64,000 nt of DNA, from contig NZ_JACWMS010000004.1 of the NCBI RefSeq assembly GCF_014673215.1, positions 124,001-188,000 on the forward strand, in the 5' to 3' direction. A program made the position numbers and the translations under genes. Below are positions 56,925 through 64,000 of the stretch, in pieces (position 1 is the stretch's first letter; the number at the start of each line of letters is the position of its first letter). The stretch is from Gordonia hankookensis (GTDB lineage Bacteria; Actinomycetota; Actinomycetes; Mycobacteriales; Mycobacteriaceae). Under the pieces are notes generated by a model that worked only from the letters and a program-made list of their open reading frames with translations, was not told the origin of the DNA and did not search any database.

Positions 56925-57046
56925 GGCACGCTGGTTCGTCGGACCCGGTTACGCACCGACCGACGGTCACACCACAACAGATCGCAAAACCGGGTCCGTC
57001 ACCGGACGGGCCGCTGAATTGCGCAGTGACCACTCGAGGAAGAAAC

Positions 57047-57502
57047 ATGGCTGTCAAGATCAAACTCACGCGTCTCGGCAAGATTCGCAACCCGCAGTAC
57101 CGCATCGTCGTCGCTGATTCTCGGACCCGCCGCAACGGCCGGGTGATCGAGACCATCGGCAAGTACCACCCGAAGGAAGAGCCGAGCCTGATCGAGGTCG
57201 ATTCGGACCGCGCGCAGTACTGGCTGGGCGTCGGCGCACAGCCGACCGAGCCCGTCGCGGCCATCCTGAAGGTCACCGGTGACTGGCAGAAGTACAAGGG
57301 CCTCCCGGGCGCCGAGGGCACCCTGAAGACCAAGGAGCCGAAGCCGTCGAAGCTCGACCTCTTCAACGCCGCGTTGGCCGCCGCCGACAGCGGACCGGCC
57401 GCCGAGGCCACCACCCCGAAGAAGAAGGCTGCCAAGAAGGCCGACGACGAGACCTCCGCCGACGCCGCCGCGACCACCGGTGACGACAAGGCCGACGCGT
57501 GA
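57047..57502 (+). CDS. rpsP: 30S ribosomal protein S16
   Basis: 151-residue small-subunit protein; the first 80 residues ([26 protein letters not shown]) are the conserved S16 fold. The C-terminal half is an Ala/Lys/Asp-rich tail typical of actinobacterial S16. ATG 57047 follows GAGGAAG. First of rpsP-khpA-rimM-trmD. Confidence 0.96.
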   Translation: MAVKIKLTRLGKIRNPQYRIVVADSRTRRNGRVIETIGKYHPKEEPSLIEVDSDRAQYWLGVGAQPTEPVAAILKVTGDWQKYKGLPGAEGTLKTKEPKPSKLDLFNAALAAADSGPAAEATTPKKKAAKKADDETSADAAATTGDDKADA

Positions 57503-57741
57503 CCGCAGTCGTCGCTGACGCGGTCGAGCACCTCGTCCGTGGCATCGTCGCGAACCCGGACGATGTCCGTGTCGAGATGATCACCGGCCGTCGTGGCCGG
57601 CTTGTCGAGGTGCACGTCAACCCCGAGGATCTCGGCAAGGTGATCGGTCGCAACGGCCGCACCGCGACCGCACTGCGTACCCTCGTCACCGGCATCGGTG
57701 GCCGCGGTATGCGCGTGGACATCGTCGACACCGATCGCTGA
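57499..57741 (+). CDS. khpA: KH-domain RNA-binding protein
   Basis: An 80-residue single KH-domain protein ([20 protein letters not shown], with the GxxG loop IGRNGR). Orthologues bind small RNAs and affect growth. GTG 57499 overlaps the rpsP stop. The rpsP-khpA-rimM-trmD order is conserved. Confidence 0.93.
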   Translation: MTAVVADAVEHLVRGIVANPDDVRVEMITGRRGRLVEVHVNPEDLGKVIGRNGRTATALRTLVTGIGGRGMRVDIVDTDR

Positions 57742-57758
57742 GCGAGAACGATTCCGCG

Positions 57759-58277
57759 ATGGATCTCGTGGTCGGCCGTGTGGCCAAATCTCACGGTGTT
57801 CGCGGTGAAGTCGTCGTCGATATCCGCACCGACGATCCGGAGTCGCGATTCGCTCCCGGCACCGACCTGCGAGGCCGACTGCCTCGCGGCGGCGGGGAGA
57901 AGACATTCACGGTGACAGCCGCCCGGCAGCATGCCGGGCGGCTGTTGCTGTCCCTGGATGAGGTGGCCGACCGGTCGGCGGCAGATGCTCTGCGCGGCAC
58001 GCTGTTTCTGATCGACAGCACCGATGTCGACTCGGGTGATGACCCCGACGAATTCTACGATCACGAACTCGAGGGTCTGCCGGTCTCGACGATCGACGGC
58101 AGGGAGGTCGGCAGGGTCGCATCCGTGCTGCACCTGCCCGGCGGGGAGATCCTCGCCGTCACGACCCCGGAGGGCGCCGAGGTGCTGATCCCGTTCGTCC
58201 GCGAGATCGTGCCGACCGTGACCTCCGATCTGATCGAGATAGATCCCCCCGACGGTCTGCTCGACCCCGAGGCGTGA
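57759..58277 (+). CDS. rimM: 16S rRNA processing protein RimM
   Basis: Ribosome maturation factor binding S19 and the 30S head. The 172-residue protein has the N-terminal RimM domain ([17 protein letters not shown]) and the C-terminal PRC barrel ([17 protein letters not shown]). ATG 57759, 17 bases after khpA. Coupled with trmD. Confidence 0.94.
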   Translation: MDLVVGRVAKSHGVRGEVVVDIRTDDPESRFAPGTDLRGRLPRGGGEKTFTVTAARQHAGRLLLSLDEVADRSAADALRGTLFLIDSTDVDSGDDPDEFYDHELEGLPVSTIDGREVGRVASVLHLPGGEILAVTTPEGAEVLIPFVREIVPTVTSDLIEIDPPDGLLDPEA

Positions 58278-58279
58278 CG

Positions 58280-58984
58280 ATGCGCATCGACGTCGTCTCG
58301 ATCTTTCCCGAGTATCTCGACCCGTTGCGGTTTGCCCTGCTGGGCAAGGCGATCGACGCGGGCCGCATCAGCGTCGACGTGCATGACCTGCGTACGTGGA
58401 CCCATGACGTGCATCGCAGCGTCGACGACTCGCCGTACGGTGGTGGGCCCGGGATGGTCATGAAGCCCGAGGTGTGGGGACCGTGTCTGGACGAGGTGTG
58501 TCCTGACGACGCGCTGCTCGTCGTCCCGACCCCCGCGGGCGTGCCGTTCACCCAGGAGACCGCACAGCGCTGGAGCGCGGAAGATCATCTGGTGTTCGCG
58601 TGTGGGCGATACGAGGGAATCGACCAGCGCGTCTTCGACGACGCGGCGCGTCGCGTACGGGTCGAGGAGGTCTCCCTCGGCGACTTCGTGCTCATCGGGG
58701 GCGAGGTCGCGACGATGGCGATGATCGAGGCCACTGTCCGGCTGATCGATGGCGTACTCGGCAATCCCCAGTCGCACCAAGAGGATTCGTTCTCCGACGG
58801 GCTGCTCGAGGGTCCGAGCTACACGCGGCCGGTGTCGTGGCGCGGCCTCGACGTGCCCCCGGTGCTGCTCAGCGGCGACCATGCGAAGGTGGCGGCGTGG
58901 CGGCACGAGCAGTCGCTGGCGCGGACGGCTGCGCGCAGACCGGACCTGCTGCCTCGCGGATCTCATGACGAGAGTGCCGAGTGA
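58280..58984 (+). CDS. trmD: tRNA (guanine37-N1)-methyltransferase
   Basis: Methylates G37 next to the anticodon, preventing frameshifts. The protein has the SPOUT knot with [10 protein letters not shown] and the catalytic Asp in [14 protein letters not shown] 58280 begins [15 protein letters not shown] 58274 overlapping the rimM stop is an alternative that adds two residues. Last gene of the ribosomal run before the toxin-like cassette; in relatives rplS or lppW follows. Confidence 0.95.
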   Translation: MRIDVVSIFPEYLDPLRFALLGKAIDAGRISVDVHDLRTWTHDVHRSVDDSPYGGGPGMVMKPEVWGPCLDEVCPDDALLVVPTPAGVPFTQETAQRWSAEDHLVFACGRYEGIDQRVFDDAARRVRVEEVSLGDFVLIGGEVATMAMIEATVRLIDGVLGNPQSHQEDSFSDGLLEGPSYTRPVSWRGLDVPPVLLSGDHAKVAAWRHEQSLARTAARRPDLLPRGSHDESAE

Positions 58985-59051
58985 CCAAGCGGTCGGCCCG
59001 ACCCGTTGCCTGCCGTCCGGTGTGACGCTCGAATCTCGCGTGAGCGGCCGC

Positions 59052-59057
59052 TAGGAT
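59052..59057 (+). promoter_or_regulatory. Possible -10 of the toxin-like cassette
   Basis: TAGGAT, about 10 bases before the GGGAGGGGG ribosome site of the next gene. It would place the cassette under its own promoter rather than the trmD operon. Confidence 0.4.
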
Positions 59058-59079
59058 TGCTCGACCGGGAGGGGGTCGG

Positions 59080-59445
59080 ATGATGGCGGACCGATGGGCG
59101 GCGATGCTCGAAGAGCTGTCTCGTCAGCGGTCGGAGTTGACCCGGGTCGGAGAGGCGATGGCCGGGCTGACCGCTCACGCTGTCAGCACCGATCGCCTGG
59201 TGTCGGTCACCGTCGACGCCCGTGGGTTGCTGCACGATCTGACGATCGATCCCCGCGCCATGCGTCGTTACCGGGCCGACCAGCTCTCGGCGCAGATCAC
59301 CGCGCTCGTCGCCGAGGCAGATCAGCGGTTACATGACCAGCGGAACCAGATCTACACCGCGGCCGTCCAACCATCACCGGACTATTCAGATATCCGATTG
59401 GGTGAGGGCGCAAGCCCGCGACGGGCGGGGGACACGAATGACTGA
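59080..59445 (+). CDS. YbaB/EbfC-like small protein (first gene of the cassette)
   Basis: A 121-residue protein. The pattern VSVTVDARGLLHDLTIDPRAM followed by long helices fits the YbaB/EbfC fold, which in Actinobacteria is often a companion of type VII secretion and toxin loci rather than only a nucleoid protein. ATG 59080 follows GGGAGGGGG. Its end overlaps the next ATG by eight bases. The role is inferred from position. Confidence 0.75.
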   Translation: MMADRWAAMLEELSRQRSELTRVGEAMAGLTAHAVSTDRLVSVTVDARGLLHDLTIDPRAMRRYRADQLSAQITALVAEADQRLHDQRNQIYTAAVQPSPDYSDIRLGEGASPRRAGDTND

Positions 59446-59800
59446 CACATCGTTTCCCGGCGAGCATGGCCGTCCATCGCCGGGCGCCGGGCGACTCGAT
59501 GTCGACGTCGACTCGTTGACCCGGCTCACCGCCCGCCTCGCGGCCGTGGACACCCGGTTCGGGTGGCTTGCCGTCGAGGTGACCGACGCGCTCGCCGAGG
59601 CCGATGCCGCGATCGGCGTCGATGATGCCGCACGCGCATTTCGCACTGGATTCGCCGGCCTCACCACCGACCTCGCGGGAGCGTCGGCCGGGGTGGCGCG
59701 AGCATTGGCAGATCATCAGATGCTGATCGCCCGCGGCGTGCGTGACATCGGCGGCGCAGACGACGAGGCAGGTCTGCGGTTGAAGTCGGGCGACCGATGA
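59438..59800 (+). CDS. WXG100/EspC-like protein
   Basis: A 120-residue, mostly alpha-helical protein: a long helix (LTRLTARLAAVDTRFGWLAVEV), a short turn and a second helix (FRTGFAGLTTDLAGASAGVARALADHQ). This is the shape and size of WXG100/EspC-type exported partners of type VII secretion, although the exact WxG motif is absent (GW is present in RFGWLAV). ATG 59438 overlaps the previous gene. Family assignment is by shape and context only. Confidence 0.62.
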   Translation: MTDTSFPGEHGRPSPGAGRLDVDVDSLTRLTARLAAVDTRFGWLAVEVTDALAEADAAIGVDDAARAFRTGFAGLTTDLAGASAGVARALADHQMLIARGVRDIGGADDEAGLRLKSGDR

Positions 59801-60852
59801 CCACGGGGCCGACGCCGATGAGCGTGCCGCCCGAGATCCGTGCCCTGGCCGAGCAATTGGCTCCCGGCACGTGGCCGAGTGCCGACGTCCGCGGACTGCG
59901 AGCGGCGGCCGCCCGCTGCCGTGATCTGGCGTCGCGCGCGGCCGACCTGGCCGTGGAGGTTGTTGCGGCGCATCGTGACCATGTGATCGGTGCCGGTGCC
60001 TTCCACGACGGGGTCGTCGAGGGCGGGCGCGCGCTGACCGGCTCTCCGGACACGGGATTCGGGCGGCTGATCGGGCGGCTCGAGTCGACTGCGAAGACGC
60101 TGGACAGTTACGCGGATGCCGCGGCGACCACGCACAACGAGATGGCCGTGATCGCGTCGCTCGCCGACCGGGAGCGACTGCGATCGGACCTGCTCGCGAC
60201 GCTGGGGGACGACTCCGCGCGCGTTGTCACCGCCGGTGGCGGCCGGATGGCACTGACGGCGGCCGGCGAGGACTACACCGACGCGGCCGGGGGCGCCGGC
60301 CACCGACACCACGACGACCAGGCACAGCCCGCCGCGACCAGCGGCATGCTGCCGTTCTCGGCGATGAGTGGACTGGCCGCGGGAGCCGGCGCGCTGGCCG
60401 CCTCACACGCCGGGACGGTGAGTCCCGACCCGGCGGAACTCAGCGGTCCCGACACTAACTGGCTGCAACGGCGGGCCGCCCAGCTGCAGTCGGGACTGCC
60501 GTCGTCGGTGGCGGGCTGGGTCCGGATGGCCGTGGGTATCGGCGTGTCCGCCGACGGATCCCGTGCGGTGGTGATCGGCACCAGCGACCCGTATCCCTAT
60601 CTGCGCGAAGGGATCACGCTCAGCGCCGGCGAGATCATCGCCGGCAACGGCCGGGCAGCCGAACTCGCCGTCGTCGACCACATGACCGCATCCGGGATCA
60701 GCCTGCAGGCGATCGCATCGGCGACGCCGATGGCACCGGGGACCCTTGCCGCACTCGCCGGAACCGATGCCGAGTTGTTCGCGCCGGACGAGCACGGATC
60801 TCACGACGGACTTCCGTCGCTCTCCCACGAGCCGGGGAGTGATCACCCATGA
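59797..60852 (+). CDS. Large effector-like protein with degenerate deaminase-type C-terminus
   Basis: A 351-residue protein in two parts. Residues 10-130 are helical, like T7SS effector N-domains; 182-203 is a Gly/Ala-rich stretch (GMLPFSAMSGLAAGAG) of the kind linking export and toxin parts. Residues 240-322 follow the pattern of deaminase-type toxins (AVGIGVSADG, VVIGTSDP, YLREGITL, GEIIAGNG). In those the zinc site would be HAE and PCxxC, but here it reads RAAEL (286-290) and PMAPGT (311-316), without His or Cys. This is visible; that it is an inactive or altered deaminase is inference. Confidence 0.6.
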   Translation: MTTGPTPMSVPPEIRALAEQLAPGTWPSADVRGLRAAAARCRDLASRAADLAVEVVAAHRDHVIGAGAFHDGVVEGGRALTGSPDTGFGRLIGRLESTAKTLDSYADAAATTHNEMAVIASLADRERLRSDLLATLGDDSARVVTAGGGRMALTAAGEDYTDAAGGAGHRHHDDQAQPAATSGMLPFSAMSGLAAGAGALAASHAGTVSPDPAELSGPDTNWLQRRAAQLQSGLPSSVAGWVRMAVGIGVSADGSRAVVIGTSDPYPYLREGITLSAGEIIAGNGRAAELAVVDHMTASGISLQAIASATPMAPGTLAALAGTDAELFAPDEHGSHDGLPSLSHEPGSDHP

Positions 60853-61301
60853 GCGGCCGGGTCACGCGACTACCCGAGGACGTCGCCGAACTGGTGGACC
60901 GCGTGCCCGACAGTGATCTCGCCCCGTGCATGTACTTTCTGGCGATCACGGTGTTGTCGGGTGTCGACGTCGCCGACAGCGCGGAACTCGCCACCGCGCT
61001 GACGGAGTTGCGGGAACGCGGATCCGTATCGGCGGGACACCGGTTGGAGGTGGGCAGCCGCCTCGCGCAGTTGGAACAACGCGCGTTCATCGCGGGTCGT
61101 CGTGGTGACGACGAGGCGCGCGATCGAGCCTTCTTCCAGGCGCGCGCCGTGAACTGTCTGGTCCACGTGGTCGGGGCGGGTTCTGGGGCCGTCATCGCCC
61201 GGGAGCCGAGGGACCGGCTGCGAGAGGCCGCCTACGAGGCTGCGATCGCGTTCCGCGGGACGCCGGCGGTGGTGAGCGTCCTCAATCGCTACGCCGGGTG
61301 A
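60849..61301 (+). CDS. Small helical protein, possible immunity partner
   Basis: A 150-residue, Arg- and Ala-rich, mainly helical protein with no recognised domain. Its ATG lies in the stop codon of the effector-like gene (ATGA), so the two are made together, the usual place for an immunity protein. Two Cys residues (CMYF, CLVH) are not in a motif. Last gene of the cassette; function unknown. Confidence 0.62.
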   Translation: MSGRVTRLPEDVAELVDRVPDSDLAPCMYFLAITVLSGVDVADSAELATALTELRERGSVSAGHRLEVGSRLAQLEQRAFIAGRRGDDEARDRAFFQARAVNCLVHVVGAGSGAVIAREPRDRLREAAYEAAIAFRGTPAVVSVLNRYAG

Positions 61302-61323
61302 ACTGCGGCATTAACCTTGGCGT

Positions 61324-62298
61324 GTGCACCACTGGCTCTCGCATCGGGCCGCCGATTGGATGTCACACGACATCATCGAGCGGGGGCGATTGCCCCTGCT
61401 GGTGTTCTTCCTGGGATTGATCGTCGGATTCGTGGTGATCCGCATCAGCGTGCGATTGATCAGGGCCGACGTCGGCTGGTGGTTCTCCAACGTCACAGCC
61501 GGCGACACGCACGTCCACCACGTGGTGTTCGGGGTGGTCCTGACGCTGTTGTCCGGGCTCGGGTTGATCGCGTTCGCGCTCAGTGGTGATCAGGCCGCGA
61601 TGTCCGTCCTGGCCGGGCTGTTCGGCGTCGGGGCCGCGCTCATCCTCGACGAGTTCGCGCTGATCTTCTACCTGCGCGACGTCTACTGGTCGCAAGAGGG
61701 TCGGACGTCGGTGGATGCGGTCTTCATCGCCCTCGCGGCCACCGGCATGATCCTGCTCGGATTCCGGCCTCTCGACCTCTACTTCGATGCTCTCCACGAT
61801 CTGCGGATCGGACGGACGTTCGTGGTCGACCTGATCGCCGCGGTGCTGAACCTGGTGTTGGCTGCGATCGTCGTGTTGAAGGGCAAAGTGTGGACGGGCG
61901 TGATCGGGGTGTTCGCGTGGCCTCTGCTGATCGTCGGGGTGATCCGGCTGGCACGTCCGACCTCGCCGTGGGCGCGCTGGCGATATCTGTCGCGACCGAG
62001 GAAGCTGGAACGGGCGATCGAGCGTGAGCGGAAGCTCCGACGGCCGTTCGTGCGGGTGAAGATCTTCGTCCAGGATCTGGTTGCCGGCCGGCCCGACGTT
62101 CTGCCGCACGTCCGGGTCGCCACCGAGGATCGGCTCGATCGCGTGGTGCACCCGGCGCCACCACCACCGGCGATTTCGCCGCAGCGGGGTCTGTCTGGCA
62201 CAATAGTCGGGTTGCCTGGCGATGATGTCCCACCTGCGGGACGTGGTCCCGGGACGCACCTTGACTCGGAGCACGAACCGGTCGAACCTCACACATGA
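61324..62298 (+). CDS. Six-helix integral membrane protein, unknown function
   Basis: A 324-residue protein with about six membrane helices (26-44, 67-90, 94-120, 132-150, 165-187, 191-210) and a charged cytosolic C-terminus. The segment HVHHVVFG in the second helix and the acidic DEFALIFYLRD are notable polar features in the membrane. The last 60 residues (Pro/Gly-rich) coincide with the rplS promoter. GTG 61324 is the only reasonable start. Family not recognised. Confidence 0.78.
   Translation: MHHWLSHRAADWMSHDIIERGRLPLLVFFLGLIVGFVVIRISVRLIRADVGWWFSNVTAGDTHVHHVVFGVVLTLLSGLGLIAFALSGDQAAMSVLAGLFGVGAALILDEFALIFYLRDVYWSQEGRTSVDAVFIALAATGMILLGFRPLDLYFDALHDLRIGRTFVVDLIAAVLNLVLAAIVVLKGKVWTGVIGVFAWPLLIVGVIRLARPTSPWARWRYLSRPRKLERAIERERKLRRPFVRVKIFVQDLVAGRPDVLPHVRVATEDRLDRVVHPAPPPPAISPQRGLSGTIVGLPGDDVPPAGRGPGTHLDSEHEPVEPHT
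62175..62204 (+). promoter_or_regulatory. rplS promoter inside the preceding gene
   Basis: -35 TTCGCC (62175-62180), an 18-base spacer and -10 CACAAT (62199-62204) in TCTGGCACAATAG, all within the 3' end of the membrane-protein gene. It would give a leader of about 165 nt. Confidence 0.45.
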
Positions 62299-62376
62299 TC
62301 ACCCGCGGGTCGGGGGGTCGAGTGCGGGCCGCCAGGTTCCTCTGTTCACGCGAACCGCCAGATTGGACCCACCACG

Positions 62377-62718
62377 ATGAACACCCTCGACTTTCTCGAC
62401 AAGCAGTCGCTGCGCGACGACATCCCCAAGTTCGGACCCGGCGACACCCTCGACGTCCACGTCAAGGTCATCGAGGGCTCGAAGGAGCGCGTCCAGGTGT
62501 TCAAGGGCGTCGTGATCCGTCGCCAGGGCGGTGGCGTGCGCGAGACCTTCACCGTGCGCAAGGTGTCCTTCGGCGTCGGCGTGGAGCGCACCTTCCCGGT
62601 GCACAGCCCGAACATCGCCAAGATCGACGTGGTCACCCGCGGTGACGTGCGTCGCGCGAAGCTCTACTACCTGCGCGATCTGCGCGGCAAGGCAGCCAAG
62701 ATCAAGGAAAAGCGCTGA
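62377..62718 (+). CDS. rplS: 50S ribosomal protein L19
   Basis: 113-residue protein at the subunit interface. The sequence [30 protein letters not shown] and the ending [23 protein letters not shown] are diagnostic. Complete. lepB starts 18 bases downstream with its own hexamer. Confidence 0.97.
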   Translation: MNTLDFLDKQSLRDDIPKFGPGDTLDVHVKVIEGSKERVQVFKGVVIRRQGGGVRETFTVRKVSFGVGVERTFPVHSPNIAKIDVVTRGDVRRAKLYYLRDLRGKAAKIKEKR

Positions 62719-62724
62719 CGCGTC

Positions 62725-62730
62725 TACCCT
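62725..62730 (+). promoter_or_regulatory. lepB -10 hexamer (leaderless)
   Basis: TACCCT ends six bases before the GTG of lepB; no ribosome site lies between. Confidence 0.45.
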
Positions 62731-62736
62731 GACGAC

Positions 62737-63609
62737 GTGGCTGACACACACTCCACGGGTGGGGAATCCGAACACGCTGCCGATCGCTCGTCCTCCGATG
62801 CGGGGGACTACGGCTGGGACCGTGACGGCGACCACCCCGACGAGCGCCCATGGCGCACCAAGAGTGACAAACCCGAGAAGCGTGGCTCGCTACTTCGTGA
62901 AGCAGTCATCATCATCGGCTGCGTGCTGCTGCTGACGTGGTTGTTGCAGACCTTCATCGGACGTCAGTACGTCATTCCGTCCGAATCGATGGAGCAGACC
63001 CTGCACGGTTGTGCCGGCTGCACCAACGACCGCATCGTCATCGACAAGCTGTCGTATCGCTTCGGCGACCCCAGCCCCGGTGACGTGGTGGTGTTCAAGG
63101 CTCCCAGCGAGTCATGGGACGGTGCGTGGCTCTCGCCCCGCTCCGAGAACCCGGTCGTGCACGGACTGCAGGATGGTCTGTCATGGTTCGGTTTCGCGCC
63201 GCCGGACGAGAACGATCTGGTGAAGCGCGTGATCGCCACCGGCGGGCAGACCGTGGAATGCAAGAACGCCGAGAACGTCGGGGTGAAGGTCAACGGCAAG
63301 CCGTTGACAGAGCCGTACGTCGACAAGCAGTTGCAGGCCGACGACGTCGCGGCCGGCAACGAGATGGCAGCGGGCCCCAACGGTCAGCCGAACTCCTGCT
63401 ACGGACCCGACTTCGGTCCGGTCAAGGTGCCCGACGGCAACGTGTGGGTGATGGGGGACAACCGCGCCAATTCGGCGGATTCCCGGTTCCACATGGAGGA
63501 CGAGTTCCACGGCACGGTGCCGGAGAGCGACATCCGAGGCAAGGTCCGATTCATCATCTATCCCTTCTCGCGGATCGGTGGTGTGTCCTCGCACAATCCC
63601 CAGTCATGA
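62737..63609 (+). CDS. lepB: Signal peptidase I
   Basis: Removes signal peptides from exported proteins such as the lipase and L,D-transpeptidase encoded here. The 290-residue protein has one membrane helix (about 54-72), the catalytic Ser84 in PSESMEQT and Lys163 in DLVKRVIATGG, then the conserved GDNRANSADSR box. The disordered acidic N-terminus (1-50) is common in Actinobacteria. GTG 62737. The neighbours rplS and rnhB are conserved in order. Confidence 0.96.
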   Translation: MADTHSTGGESEHAADRSSSDAGDYGWDRDGDHPDERPWRTKSDKPEKRGSLLREAVIIIGCVLLLTWLLQTFIGRQYVIPSESMEQTLHGCAGCTNDRIVIDKLSYRFGDPSPGDVVVFKAPSESWDGAWLSPRSENPVVHGLQDGLSWFGFAPPDENDLVKRVIATGGQTVECKNAENVGVKVNGKPLTEPYVDKQLQADDVAAGNEMAAGPNGQPNSCYGPDFGPVKVPDGNVWVMGDNRANSADSRFHMEDEFHGTVPESDIRGKVRFIIYPFSRIGGVSSHNPQS

Positions 63610-63643
63610 CACCGGGGATAGCGCCGGTGTGGGGAGGTGAACT

Positions 63644-64000
63644 GTGAGCCGTTGGCCGCCGCGATTCCCGATTCGTCGGGCCGCAAGCCTGCGCACCTTC
63701 GAGTTCGCCCTGCATCGCAACGGGCTCGGTCCGGTCGCAGGCGTCGACGAAGCAGGTCGGGGAGCGTGCGCAGGACCGCTGGTGGTCGCCGCGTGCGTCC
63801 TCAAGCCCACGCAGATCGCCTCGCTCGCCGACCTCGACGACTCCAAGCGTCTGACCGAGGCGGTACGCGAGTCCCTGTACAAGGCGGTGACGAAGTACTC
63901 GTTGAGCTGGAGTGCCGTGATCATCGACGCTGATGAGATCGACCGGATCGGCATCCACGTCGCGAACATCGAAGGGATGCGTCGCGCGGTTGCCGGCCTC
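63644..64000 (+). CDS. rnhB: Ribonuclease HII (cut by window end)
   Basis: The first 119 codons of the enzyme that removes RNA from RNA-DNA hybrids. The active-site opening [13 protein letters not shown] has the catalytic Asp and Glu, and DDSKRLTE follows, both intact. GTG 63644 is preceded by GGGAGG. The frame is open to the window edge, so the C-terminal Asp is not visible. Confidence 0.93.
   Translation, partial: MSRWPPRFPIRRAASLRTFEFALHRNGLGPVAGVDEAGRGACAGPLVVAACVLKPTQIASLADLDDSKRLTEAVRESLYKAVTKYSLSWSAVIIDADEIDRIGIHVANIEGMRRAVAGL

Larger units (their letters stand above)
56575..57046. other. 472-base gene-free segment with operators and the rpsP promoter
   Basis: No coding frame here is convincing. 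It contains TTAC-TGGCTG-GTAA (56664-56677), a TetR-operator-like palindrome in an AT-richer patch. It also contains a perfect 15-bp inverted repeat with a 12-base spacer (56799-56813 and 56826-56840). The rpsP promoter is a TTGCTC (56897-56902) and a CAGAAT (56919-56924), 16 bases apart. In M. tuberculosis several genes, including a tetR, occupy this place, so the operators may be remnants of lost genes (inference). Confidence 0.6.

Noticed and set aside
56486-56977. A 163-codon minus-strand frame in the gap before rpsP
   Set aside because: It overlaps the end of the amidohydrolase gene, crosses the inverted repeat, has no ribosome site and no family resemblance.

Overview
The window is high-GC DNA from an actinobacterium of the order Mycobacteriales. 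It looks most like Gordonia or a close relative (inference from gene content and order; no database search was possible). Supporting signs are GTG starts, ATGA/GTGA gene overlaps, two distinct ClpP subunits, a SepIVA-type DivIVA protein, a mycothiol-type DsbA nitroreductase, a YdeP-type oxidoreductase and Rv-like gene order. It is almost entirely chromosomal housekeeping sequence; no insertion sequence, prophage, integron or CRISPR array was seen.

Layout. 1-12.5 kb: the end of a sensor kinase and its response regulator, aminopeptidase N, a DsbA-like nitroreductase, an M48 protease divergent from rpiB, a Nei-type glycosylase, a 44-residue gene, an alpha/beta hydrolase, soluble transhydrogenase, an L,D-transpeptidase, a secreted lipase and a small zinc-ribbon protein. 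12.5-17.6 kb: tRNA-Gly, tRNA-Pro, tig, clpP1, clpP2 and clpX, a protein quality-control block. 17.7-20.7 kb: a molybdopterin oxidoreductase divergent from mobA. 20.7-33.9 kb: valS-folC-DUF4233, a small secreted protein, ndk, rne, rplU-rpmA, obg-proB. 34-37.3 kb: a sirtuin and ectABC (ectoine synthesis, no ectD). 37.5-43.9 kb: rsmD, nitronate monooxygenase, coaD, sepIVA, yceD, rnc, mutM, osmC, acyP. 43.9-56.6 kb: smc, ftsY, amt-glnK-glnD (nitrogen sensing) behind GlnR-like boxes, ffh and an amidohydrolase. 57-64 kb: rpsP-khpA-rimM-trmD, an inserted four-gene cassette that looks like a type VII-secretion-type polymorphic toxin module, a six-helix membrane protein, rplS, lepB and the start of rnhB.

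Regulation seen directly: many starts sit 6-8 bases after a TANNNT hexamer with no Shine-Dalgarno sequence, which suggests leaderless transcripts (M48 gene, rpiB, zinc-ribbon gene, valS, ndk, sirtuin, coaD, yceD, smc, lepB and probably ffh). Strong GC-rich hairpins close most transcription units. The structured leaders before rne and rplU and the GlnR-like sites before amt are the clearest regulatory signals.

The most interesting candidate for an undescribed system is the cassette at 59.05-61.3 kb between trmD and rplS. It encodes a YbaB-like protein, a WXG100/EspC-like protein, a 351-residue protein whose C-terminus resembles toxin deaminases but lacks the expected zinc ligands, and a small helical partner.
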